From CAZDUS01 sp964508705 (GTDB lineage Bacteria > Verrucomicrobiota > Kiritimatiellia > CAIKKV01 > CAITUY01), in contig CAZDUS010000001.1 in NCBI GenBank assembly GCA_964508705.1, positions 62,001 to 126,000 of the forward strand: DNA of 64,000 nt. The letters run 5' to 3'. Both the position numbers and the translations under genes were made by a program. The notes under the pieces were generated by a model, which was not told the origin of the DNA, did not search any database, and worked only from the letters and a program-made list of their open reading frames with translations. This document shows, piece after piece, positions 54,266-62,188 of this stretch (position 1 is the first letter of the stretch; the number at the start of each line of letters is the position of its first letter).

Positions 54266-55225
54266 ATGAACATACTTGTTACCGGCTCCGCCGGTTTTAT
54301 TGGTTCACACATGGTGACCGCGCTCGTCAACGAGGGCCACCATGTCGTGGGCTTGGATAATTTCAACAACTACTACTCCGTCCAGCTCAAGCGTGATCGC
54401 CACGCGCTTCTCACCGCGCTGCCAAACTACACCGGGATCGAAGGCGATCTCTGCGACTATCCGCTCCTGACGCGTCTTTTCAAGGAACACAATTTCGACG
54501 TCGTCTGCCATCTCGCTGCGCAGGCTGGCGTCCGTTACTCGCTCACCAACCCCTTCGTCTACGGCAAATCCAACCTCGAGGGTTTCATCAATATCCTCGA
54601 AGCCTGCCGCCACGCCAGAACCCCGCGCCTGGTCTACGCCTCCAGTTCCAGCGTCTACGGCGGCAACACCAAGTTGCCGTTCAGCGAAAGCGATACTGTG
54701 GATCATCCCGTGAGCCTCTATGCCGCCACCAAAAAAGCCAACGAACTCATGGCTCATACCTACACACACCTCTATGGCATCCAGACTATCGGCCTTCGCT
54801 TCTTCACCGTCTATGGCTCCTGGTACCGCCCCGATATGGCCCTCTGGCTCTTCACCGAATCCATGCTCGCCGGAAACCCCATCAAGGTCTTCAATAACGG
54901 CAATATGCGCCGCGACTTCACCTACATCGACGACATCGTCGCCGGCGTCAATTCCGCCCTTTTCCGTCCCGGCCTCGCCCCCTACGAAGTCTTCAATCTT
55001 GGCAACCATCAGGCCGAAAAACTAATGGACATGATCCATGTGCTTTCCAGCGCCTTGGGTGTGGAGCCCAAGATGGATCTCCTGCCGATGCAACCGGGCG
55101 ACGTCGAGGCAACCTACGCAGATGTGTCACTTGCAGGGGCGAAACTCGGGTTTAAACCCACCACCTCCATCGAGCAGGGAATACCGAAATTTGTTGAGTG
55201 GTACCGGGAGTATCACAAATGTTGA
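54266..55225 (+). CDS. UDP-glucuronate 4-epimerase-like NAD-dependent epimerase
   Basis: 319 residues, extended SDR. NILVTGSAGFIGSHMVTALV, VGLDNFNNYYSVQLKRDR (the NNYY loop is typical of UDP-glucuronate 4-epimerases), HLAAQAGVRYSLTNPFVYGK, SSSSVYGGNTKLPFSE, catalytic YAATKKANELMA, and FFTVYGSWYRPDMALWLFTE with the P-D-M loop. It most likely interconverts UDP-glucuronate/galacturonate or their N-acetyl forms. Between wecB and the aminotransferase gene. Confidence 0.88.
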   Translation: MNILVTGSAGFIGSHMVTALVNEGHHVVGLDNFNNYYSVQLKRDRHALLTALPNYTGIEGDLCDYPLLTRLFKEHNFDVVCHLAAQAGVRYSLTNPFVYGKSNLEGFINILEACRHARTPRLVYASSSSVYGGNTKLPFSESDTVDHPVSLYAATKKANELMAHTYTHLYGIQTIGLRFFTVYGSWYRPDMALWLFTESMLAGNPIKVFNNGNMRRDFTYIDDIVAGVNSALFRPGLAPYEVFNLGNHQAEKLMDMIHVLSSALGVEPKMDLLPMQPGDVEATYADVSLAGAKLGFKPTTSIEQGIPKFVEWYREYHKC

Positions 55226-55241
55226 TGGTGTAATTCTGGAG

Positions 55242-55261
55242 GGCCACGCTCCGTCGTGGCC
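55242..55261. repeat. dispersed hairpin element
   Basis: GGCCACG / CGTGGCC with loop CTCCGT, 17 bases after the epimerase stop codon. Same loop and flank (TGGAGG) as the element at 49944-49963. Confidence 0.55.
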
Positions 55262-55282
55262 GTGTTTATAGGAGCAGCAGAA

Positions 55283-56398
55283 ATGAACGTACCGTTACTA
55301 GACTTGAAGGCGCAGTATCAATCGATCCGAGGCGAAATCGACGCCGCTGTGGCCAAGGTGTTTGAATCCCAATACTTCATTCTCGGCCCCAGCGTCAAAG
55401 CCTGCGAAGAAGGCATCGCCACCTATTCCCGATGCCCCCACGCCATCGGCGTCTCCTCCGGAACCGACGCCCTGCTCCTCGCTCTCATGGCCGAGGGGAT
55501 CGGACCCGGCGACGAAGTCATCACCTCGCCCTACACTTTCTTTGCCACCGCCGGTTCCGTCGCCCGTCTCGGTGCCCGTCCCGTCTTTGTGGATATCGAA
55601 CCCGTCGCCTTCAACATCGACGTCTCAAAAATCGAGGCCGCCATCACCCCGAAAACCCGCGCCATCATGCCCGTCCACCTCTACGGACAAATGGCGGACA
55701 TGGACCCCATCATGGCGATCGCCAAACGCCACAAGCTGGCCGTCATTGAGGATGCCTGCCAATCCATCGGCGCCGAGTACAAGGGCCGCCGCGCCGGATC
55801 CATCGGCACCTATGGCTGTTTCTCGTTCTTCCCCTCCAAGAACCTCGGCGGTGCGGGTGACGGCGGCGCCATCACCTGTCTCGACAAGGATCTCGCCACA
55901 AAACTCGCCATCCTGCGCGTCCACGGCATGGAACCCAAGTACTTCCATCACATGCTGGGCGGCAACTTCCGGCTGGACGCCCTGCAGGCCGCCGTCGTCT
56001 CCGTCAAACTGAACCACCTTGACACATGGACCCAAAAGCGACAGGACAACGCCGCGCGCTATGACCGCCTCTTTGCCGCCGCCAACCTCGATGCCGCCGG
56101 AGTCAAGCGCCCTGCCACAATCATGTCCCGCCATGTTTTCAACCAATACGTCATCCGCACACCGCGCCGGGACGAACTGCGCGCCTTCCTGCAATCTCGG
56201 GACATCGGCGTCGAAGTCTACTACCCGCTCCCTCTGCACCTGCAGGAATGCTTCGCCTATCTCGGCCACAAAAAGGGCGATTTCCCGGAAAGCGAACGCG
56301 CCGCCCTGGAAACCCTCGCCCTGCCCATCTATCCGGAACTCTCCAACGCCCAGGCCGACTGGGTCGTCACAAGCATCAAGGATTATTTCAGCAAGTAA
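55283..56398 (+). CDS. DegT/DnrJ/EryC1-family sugar aminotransferase
   Basis: 371 residues from ATG 55283 with AGGAG nine bases upstream; the reading from 55256 would begin in the hairpin element. NVPLLDLKAQYQSIRGEIDA, GVSSGTDALLLALMAEGIGP, FFATAGSVARLGARPVFVDI, EDACQSIGAEYKGRRAGSIG, PLP lysine in FSFFPSKNLGGAGDGGA, and the C-terminal VYYPLPLHLQECFAYLGHKK. This is the WbpE/VioA subgroup that aminates 3- or 4-keto nucleotide sugars. Confidence 0.93.
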   Translation: MNVPLLDLKAQYQSIRGEIDAAVAKVFESQYFILGPSVKACEEGIATYSRCPHAIGVSSGTDALLLALMAEGIGPGDEVITSPYTFFATAGSVARLGARPVFVDIEPVAFNIDVSKIEAAITPKTRAIMPVHLYGQMADMDPIMAIAKRHKLAVIEDACQSIGAEYKGRRAGSIGTYGCFSFFPSKNLGGAGDGGAITCLDKDLATKLAILRVHGMEPKYFHHMLGGNFRLDALQAAVVSVKLNHLDTWTQKRQDNAARYDRLFAAANLDAAGVKRPATIMSRHVFNQYVIRTPRRDELRAFLQSRDIGVEVYYPLPLHLQECFAYLGHKKGDFPESERAALETLALPIYPELSNAQADWVVTSIKDYFSK

Positions 56399-56419
56399 CC
56401 TGACAAGGAGGCCGTTACC

Positions 56420-57730
56420 ATGGACTACAAAACAAATCTAATCCGCAAACTCGACAAGAAGTCAGCCGTCATCGGAATCGTGGGGCTTGGTTATGTCGGA
56501 CTCCCCTTGATGTTGCGATTCATCGAGGAAGGTTACAAGGTGTTGGGCATTGATATCGACCCGGTCAAGGTCAAGATGCTGTCCGCCGGCAAAAGCTATA
56601 TCAAGCACATCTCCTCCGGCGCTTTGCGGCACGCCCGCGATACCGGATTCGAGGCCACCACCGATTTCTCCAAGGCTCGCAAGGCAGACGCCCTGATCAT
56701 CTGCGTTCCCACCCCGCTCGACCAGCACCGCGAGCCCGACCTGAGTTTTGTCGTCGGCACCGTCGAATCGCTCATCCCCCATATCCGCGCCGGACAGATC
56801 ATGTCGCTGGAAAGCACCACCTATCCCGGCACCACGGACGAAGAGCTCGTCCCGAGGATCGCAAAGCGCGGCTTCACCATCGGCAAGGATTACTTCGTCG
56901 TCTTCTCGCCCGAGCGCGAGGATCCGGGCAACCCGAAATTCAGCACCCGCTCCATCCCCAAGGTCTGCGGTGGCGTCACCCCTCCCTGTCGCGATATCGG
57001 CGTGGCCTTGTACGGCAAGGTCATCGACAAGGTCGTCCCCGTCACCTCAACACGCGTGGCGGAAATGACCAAGTTACTGGAAAACATCCACCGCTCCGTG
57101 AACATCGGGTTGGTCAACGAAATGAAAATCGTGGCCGACCGCATGGGTATCGACATCCACGAAGTCATCGCCGCGGCCTCCACCAAGCCCTTCGGTTTCG
57201 TTCCCTACCAACCCGGCCCCGGCCTCGGCGGCCATTGCATTCCAATCGACCCCTTCTATCTGACGTGGAAGGCGCGCGAATACGGTGTCCACACCCGCTT
57301 CATTGAACTGGCTGGCGAGGTGAACAGCGGCATGCCGGAATGGGTCATCGGAAAACTCGCTGAAGCCCTGAATGAACGCGGGCGCTCAGTCAAGAACAGC
57401 CGCATCCTTGTTCTTGGCATCTCCTACAAGAAAGATGTGGATGACCCCCGCGAATCCCCCTCCGTGGTCCTTCTGGAGTTGCTCCGCAAGCGCGGTGCCC
57501 GATATGCCTATTCCGATCCCTATTTCCCAAGCTTCCCGAAAATGCGCGAACATCACTTCACGTTGAAAAGCGTCTCGCTAAACCCGCGGGTCATCGCGTC
57601 CTACGACGCCATCCTGATCGCCACCAACCATTCGTCATTCGATTACAAACTGTTGAAAAAGCACGCTAAGTTGATCGTGGATACGCGGGGCGTTTATCTC
57701 AAGCCTGCCCGCAACATTGTCAAAGCCTGA
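56420..57730 (+). CDS. UDP-N-acetyl-glucosamine 6-dehydrogenase (WbpA type)
   Basis: 436 residues, UDP-sugar dehydrogenase. IGIVGLGYVGLPLMLRFIEE, VLGIDIDPVKVKMLSAGKSY, ICVPTPLDQHREPDLSFV, LESTTYPGTTDEEL, FSPEREDPGN, KLLENIHRSVNIGLVNEMKI, and catalytic Cys in PGPGLGGHCIPIDPFYL, then LGISYKKDVDDPRESPSVVL. It oxidises UDP-GlcNAc to the uronic acid. With the aminotransferase and 2-epimerase this suggests a ManNAc3NAcA-like sugar; the WbpB dehydrogenase and WbpD acetyltransferase are not nearby. AAGGAG upstream. Confidence 0.92.
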   Translation: MDYKTNLIRKLDKKSAVIGIVGLGYVGLPLMLRFIEEGYKVLGIDIDPVKVKMLSAGKSYIKHISSGALRHARDTGFEATTDFSKARKADALIICVPTPLDQHREPDLSFVVGTVESLIPHIRAGQIMSLESTTYPGTTDEELVPRIAKRGFTIGKDYFVVFSPEREDPGNPKFSTRSIPKVCGGVTPPCRDIGVALYGKVIDKVVPVTSTRVAEMTKLLENIHRSVNIGLVNEMKIVADRMGIDIHEVIAAASTKPFGFVPYQPGPGLGGHCIPIDPFYLTWKAREYGVHTRFIELAGEVNSGMPEWVIGKLAEALNERGRSVKNSRILVLGISYKKDVDDPRESPSVVLLELLRKRGARYAYSDPYFPSFPKMREHHFTLKSVSLNPRVIASYDAILIATNHSSFDYKLLKKHAKLIVDTRGVYLKPARNIVKA

Positions 57731-57746
57731 CAGCCTGCGCCCTTTT

Positions 57747-58184
57747 TCACACCACCATCACAAAGAGCGCAACGATAAGCCCACCGATCACACCGCAAGC
57801 CATGGACAATAATCCGGTGCGACAGCGCGGCGGACGTGGATGCATGTGGCGTAACGTCAAAAAGGAAATCACAGCGGAAATCAATAACGCTGTTGGAACC
57901 GACCCCGCCAAGGCCGCCAGCAACACGGAGCCTAAACAATCCATCCCCGCGCCAACATAACACACGGAGCCATCCGTCGTCGTGAAGAGCCAGCGCCCCA
58001 TCCATGTCCCGATCAATAATCCACCAATGATGCCTATCATGAAGGCAATCAGGGAGAGGCCAACGCTTCGCTTGCAAAACCACCCGGCGGCACCCCCGGT
58101 CACGGCTCCAGCCGCCATGGCAGTGATCAATGCCACTTCAACCAGTGACAAACCCTCAGCACCTGCATGTAACGGTAATGGCAT
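57747..58184 (-). CDS. hypothetical four-helix membrane protein
   Basis: 145 residues with four hydrophobic helices (about 17-36, 43-68, 82-106, 122-144) and Gly-rich packing (GAVTGGAAGWFC, IGIIGGLLIGTWMG). No family recognised. It converges on the WbpA-type gene with a 16-base gap. Confidence 0.6.
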   Translation of the reverse strand: MPLPLHAGAEGLSLVEVALITAMAAGAVTGGAAGWFCKRSVGLSLIAFMIGIIGGLLIGTWMGRWLFTTTDGSVCYVGAGMDCLGSVLLAALAGSVPTALLISAVISFLTLRHMHPRPPRCRTGLLSMACGVIGGLIVALFVMVV

Positions 58185-58278
58185 GGTGATCGATCCTTCC
58201 GCTTGCGAACACCATCATTCAACCACAACCCCTTAAGGAACACGAGCCCGATAATTCAGCACTCGTACCCTGCCCGGT

Positions 58279-59496
58279 CTACACCCCGTATCGCCCGTGC
58301 CGCTGAATCGCCGCCATCAACAGCCGCATGCCTGTTAGCCGACTGCCATTATTAACGGACCCCGCCGTCCCGAATCGCAACCCGCGCTTCCCCTTCGCTT
58401 GCTCAAAATCCCTCAGGAACTCGGCCACCATGTTGGCCTCCTCATTCCGACTGAAGGTAAACGGCGCCAACTGTCCATCAATCACGGCATCCGGACAATG
58501 CTCCCGGATCTCACGCACGGTCAAGGTCGGACCGAAGTTCACGCCTTTCAGCTTCAATTCCGAAAGCTGTGGAAGCAAATGTCCCATGGCGGAATCACTG
58601 TGCTGGTAACGACGATCCCCCGGTTCCGGCGCATAACGCCCCATTACTTCCCGGTGAATGGGCATCGCGAACAGCTCATACATTTCCGTGTTGAATAGAC
58701 AGCAATTGTCATCCCACCAACCCCACCCGCGTTGTTTAGGATTGACCCCCGTGTAGTCCGCCTCCACGTCAAGCACCCGGGCTCTCTCCAAAATGGCGCG
58801 CCGAATCACATCGCCAAAACGCAGGAACAACCCCTGATCATCGTAAAACAACAGCAACAGGTTTTCCGCCCCGTACACTGATGTCGCAAACGTGCAGGGG
58901 CCCCTCTGCTTCCGATAAATCGGCACATCGCAGCCCAGCCCCACGAGTCGCCGCTTCTCCTCTTCCCAGTTCGCAGGCAACATGAACTCCCTGAGATTTT
59001 CCAGCCGCCGCTCAACCCGGTCCAACAATGCCGAAAGTTCCTCGGGCGTATTTGCCGACTGCTTCAGCCACCAGGACCCTGTGGTTCCGCCCTCCCACAC
59101 GTTCTCAGCCTCGAAAATATCATTCAGCCCCTTAACCGTTGGCCACTTCCTTGACTGATCCGCCAACGCCTCGCTGATCAACCGACGCCCTACAATTTTC
59201 TCCGATAAGTCATTGTACTTCCGCTTAATATCCAGCGCCCACGCCTCGTCACCGTGATAAAACCGCCAGAAGTCAACCGGTATCCCCAACTCATCATACA
59301 CACACTCGTCCGTGCATATCGCATACAGGGGAACCTGCGCTATATCCTTGCCGAACGCATTCTTGAACCCCACATCCTGATCTTTCCAGAATTGCGCCAA
59401 ATCCACCGGCGCCAAGCCTTTGTTGGCCGCCGTGTCCGCCAGCAACTGATCCACCAACTTACGATGTTCAACCGGTGCCATTTCATACGCGTCCAT
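58279..59496 (-). CDS. uroporphyrinogen decarboxylase-like (URO-D/MtaA fold) protein
   Basis: 405 residues. The second half has the UROD barrel pattern: YRYQHSDSAMGHLLPQLSEL, KGVNFGPTLTVREIREHCPD, VIDGQLAPFTFSRNEE. The N-terminus has a GIPVDFWRFYHGDEAWALDI stretch typical of the long UroD-like proteins found in Lentisphaerae and related heterotrophs, which act outside haem synthesis, possibly in methyl transfer or carbohydrate use. It is transcribed away from the AraC gene with shared upstream repeats, so it is the likely target of that regulator. Exact reaction unknown. Confidence 0.75.
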   Translation of the reverse strand: MDAYEMAPVEHRKLVDQLLADTAANKGLAPVDLAQFWKDQDVGFKNAFGKDIAQVPLYAICTDECVYDELGIPVDFWRFYHGDEAWALDIKRKYNDLSEKIVGRRLISEALADQSRKWPTVKGLNDIFEAENVWEGGTTGSWWLKQSANTPEELSALLDRVERRLENLREFMLPANWEEEKRRLVGLGCDVPIYRKQRGPCTFATSVYGAENLLLLFYDDQGLFLRFGDVIRRAILERARVLDVEADYTGVNPKQRGWGWWDDNCCLFNTEMYELFAMPIHREVMGRYAPEPGDRRYQHSDSAMGHLLPQLSELKLKGVNFGPTLTVREIREHCPDAVIDGQLAPFTFSRNEEANMVAEFLRDFEQAKGKRGLRFGTAGSVNNGSRLTGMRLLMAAIQRHGRYGV

Positions 59497-59520
59497 AGGC
59501 TTCCTCCTGAATTATTTCAC

Positions 59521-59580
59521 ATTGCGTTTTAAAGAATGCGTCAATGATACTATGTCAATAAACATCCTATTGCATCTTAA
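59521..59580. promoter_or_regulatory. candidate AraC operator repeats
   Basis: ATTGCGTTTTAA (59521-59532) and ATTGCATCTTAA (59569-59580) are direct repeats matching at 10 of 12 positions, 48 bases apart, in the 108-base divergent gap. A shorter pair GTCAATGA / GTCAATAA lies between them. Spacing and orientation fit AraC-family half-sites; not proven. Confidence 0.4.
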
Positions 59581-59604
59581 TGCCTGTCATTTTAGGATCA
59601 CAGT

Positions 59605-60513
59605 ATGTCATTATTTGATTCATCCTATATCGACGCCAAGTTCAACCCGACCTCGGACAGTCACCCGGCACCTGCCTTGATGAATCACCCCACGGCTGGA
59701 AAATTCCATCTGACCAACATCATTCTGTTTGAAAAGCGAGTCGGCCCTTCAAAAATTGGCGAGCACCAGCATCCCGTTTACCACCTCGTTTATTTCGTAG
59801 AGGGGGAGAACGAATTCTTGCTTGAAGGCGAAAGAACGCAGGCCAGGCGCGGCACCTGCATACTCTCCGGCCCTGACGAAACCCACTCCTTCCTCCCCCT
59901 CAAGGCGGGGCAAACCGTCCATCACGCCATCACGTTTACTTTTGCACCTCTGAAAAACACTCCCTCGTGGGCGGACTTGCTCTCGCATTACACAGGCTAC
60001 ACGCTGAAACAGGCTCCCACGGTATTTGAAATTCCAGAAGCCGCTTTTGTAAACCTGACGCCGCTATGGGCTTCCCTGCGCGCCGCGCTATCACTCCGGG
60101 GCCCGGCAGCCAACCAGCGGATTCACTTCGGGGTATTGCAATTGTTCGCGTTCATCGCCGACCTTCTCGCTGAGCAACAGCGCCAAACACTCTCCAAACC
60201 CAGAACCCCCGAAACCATTGCCCGGGATTTTCTGGATTCACATTATGGCGTCAAAATCACCTTGGTTGAACTCGCCCGCCAGTCAAAAGTCAGTCCTGCT
60301 CACCTGAGTCGCGCCTTCAAGCGACGCTACGGCACGTCACCCATTCAATACCGCGACGCCCTGCGAATGAACGCCGCCAAAAATCTGCTTCTCCATAGCG
60401 ATCTGCTGATCAAGGAAATTGCCTACCAACTCTCCTATCCCGACCTCTTCACTTTTTCCAAGGCCTTCCGCCGCTACCACCATTGCGCCCCCAGCGCCTT
60501 TCGTTACAAATAA
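59605..60513 (+). CDS. AraC-family transcriptional regulator
   Basis: 302 residues. N-terminal cupin (about 40-120: EHQHPVYHLVYFVEGENEFL, RRGTCILSGPDETHSF) for ligand sensing, and a C-terminal double helix-turn-helix: KITLVELARQSKVSPAHLSR, AFKRRYGTSPIQYRDALRMN, IKEIAYQLSYPDLFTFSKAF. Divergent from the UroD-like gene, which it probably controls; the ligand is likely a carbohydrate, by analogy with other AraC proteins of this layout. Confidence 0.93.
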   Translation: MSLFDSSYIDAKFNPTSDSHPAPALMNHPTAGKFHLTNIILFEKRVGPSKIGEHQHPVYHLVYFVEGENEFLLEGERTQARRGTCILSGPDETHSFLPLKAGQTVHHAITFTFAPLKNTPSWADLLSHYTGYTLKQAPTVFEIPEAAFVNLTPLWASLRAALSLRGPAANQRIHFGVLQLFAFIADLLAEQQRQTLSKPRTPETIARDFLDSHYGVKITLVELARQSKVSPAHLSRAFKRRYGTSPIQYRDALRMNAAKNLLLHSDLLIKEIAYQLSYPDLFTFSKAFRRYHHCAPSAFRYK

Positions 60514-60732
60514 CCGCGCCCGCCTTGCCGTTTCTCGACGCCCTGCCGAATCCCCGTTACCAGGAGTTATGCACTTCTCCCCTGAATTGGAGCCACCGTC
60601 GGAGTTCATCCTGCTTGCGCTTCCTACCCCATTCTGACATATTTGTTGTTTAGGAATGCGGCTTTTGGTCGGCCAAATGGAGTATGCCCCTTGCCGTCGG
60701 AAGACAATTTCTTGTCCACATTATAGAAAATC

Positions 60733-61464
60733 ATGGACATTACTCTTTCATTGAGACATCCGATACTGCCGCACGGTGATCCACCTGTCTTTGAACGCAA
60801 GTTCGTAGGGGAACCCTCAATGCTGGCGTTCACTTTGAATTGGCTTCAACACGTCTGTATCCCTGATTCGACTCATACTGAGGCCGTCATCATGAGCCTT
60901 TATTACGACACACCCGGGTTGGCTTCGTATTTTGAAAAACTGGATGGAGATACTCAAAAAACCAAATATCGCCTCCGCTGGTACCTTCCCGATAATTCAC
61001 CCGATGCCGATTCCTATTTCGCCTATATGGAAATTAAAAGCAAACTGGGAGACGGCAGGAATAAGGTTCGGACACGGCTTACAGCAAATCGGCGCGTACT
61101 GCATTCAGCCGATGTCGAGCATCCATGGTTCATGGACGCTCTTCATGAAGCCAACCGGATTCTTAACCGCCCCATGGACGCCAGCTTGATGCCTATGGCT
61201 GTCATTCATTACCGGCGGTATCGCTTTATTTGCCCGGAAACTCTGGCCAGCATCAGTCTTGACTCGGAAATTTCTGTCGACCGTTATAACACGTCCCGTT
61301 TAACTCCGGTGGAGCCACTCGATATTCCTGCCCTGGTGCTGGAAATCAAGGATCAGAAACGGTGTAATCCGGCTTGGCTAACCCCGTTGCTCGAAGCCGG
61401 ATTTGTCCGGCAGGGATTTTCAAAATATGCCGAATGTATCAACAGAATGATGTGGGAAGGATAA
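60733..61464 (+). CDS. VTC-domain protein (polyphosphate polymerase-like)
   Basis: 243 residues, VTC domain from end to end. FERKFVGEPSMLAFTLNW, AVIMSLYYDTPGLASYFEKL, KTKYRLRWYLPDN, AYMEIKSKLGDGRNKVRTRL, HYRRYRFICPETLASISLDS, LVLEIKDQKRCNPAWLTPL, and FSKYAECINRMM supply the Lys/Arg/Glu tunnel residues of the yeast Vtc4 catalytic core. Bacterial members often accompany DUF4956 and CotH genes, as here. Whether this one makes polyphosphate is not known. Confidence 0.85.
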   Translation: MDITLSLRHPILPHGDPPVFERKFVGEPSMLAFTLNWLQHVCIPDSTHTEAVIMSLYYDTPGLASYFEKLDGDTQKTKYRLRWYLPDNSPDADSYFAYMEIKSKLGDGRNKVRTRLTANRRVLHSADVEHPWFMDALHEANRILNRPMDASLMPMAVIHYRRYRFICPETLASISLDSEISVDRYNTSRLTPVEPLDIPALVLEIKDQKRCNPAWLTPLLEAGFVRQGFSKYAECINRMMWEG

Positions 61465-61469
61465 GAAAG

Positions 61470-62156
61470 ATGAGTATTTTGACCAAACTGCAAGACGCCG
61501 CTTCAATTCAAGACCTGTCAGCCAAAATGGACCCCGTGCTGTTTGTGGTGGCACTTCTCGTGTCACTGCTCTCATCTTTTTTTGCCGGCTGGTTATACAC
61601 AACCTTTTGTCAACGCAAGGGATCAGGCAGTCAGATCAACCGGGCATTCCCGCTTCTGGGAGTGTCGGTAACAACCTTGTTCATCTGCGTTCAGATTTCA
61701 CTCCCGCTCTCTCTGGGCCTTTTGGGAGCGTTATCCATCATCCGCTTCCGGACGCCGGTCAAGGAGCCTGAAGAAACTGGATTTATCATGATGGTCATTG
61801 CCGGAGCGATTACCTGCGCGACGTTCAACTTCCAATTCCTGATCGTTCTATATGTCGTGGGCTTTGTGGCGCTTTATTTTCAGAATCGCGGCTGGGCCTG
61901 GCGAAAAGCCGCCGACGGAATGCTGGTGGTTGCGCTTAGCGATGAACAAGCCCGTCTTCACCAGCCAGGTCTTCAACAGTGCGTCGCCGCAGAATCACGC
62001 CGGGTTTCTCTCGAAAGCATGACCAGCAAAGATGGCCTGACCAGTCTGCACTATTCCTTCAGCGGTCTCAAAACCGGCACCGGTGAGTTGGCTGATAAAC
62101 TCAGATCGATTGCGAACCTCGCGACGGTAAATGTCTTCTTTAACAGACCGGGATGA
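61470..62156 (+). CDS. DUF4956 membrane protein
   Basis: 228 residues from ATG 61470, five bases after the VTC gene, with GGA upstream. Membrane helices at about 22-44, 58-90 and 105-133, and the family signature LGALSIIRFRTPVKEPEET at about 88-106. A small soluble C-terminal domain follows (SLESMTSKDGLTSLHYSFSG). The family travels with VTC and CotH proteins. Its molecular role is unknown. Confidence 0.88.
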   Translation: MSILTKLQDAASIQDLSAKMDPVLFVVALLVSLLSSFFAGWLYTTFCQRKGSGSQINRAFPLLGVSVTTLFICVQISLPLSLGLLGALSIIRFRTPVKEPEETGFIMMVIAGAITCATFNFQFLIVLYVVGFVALYFQNRGWAWRKAADGMLVVALSDEQARLHQPGLQQCVAAESRRVSLESMTSKDGLTSLHYSFSGLKTGTGELADKLRSIANLATVNVFFNRPG

Positions 62157-62188
62157 ATGCTCCTTCAATCCAGGCAGGATAAATCGAC

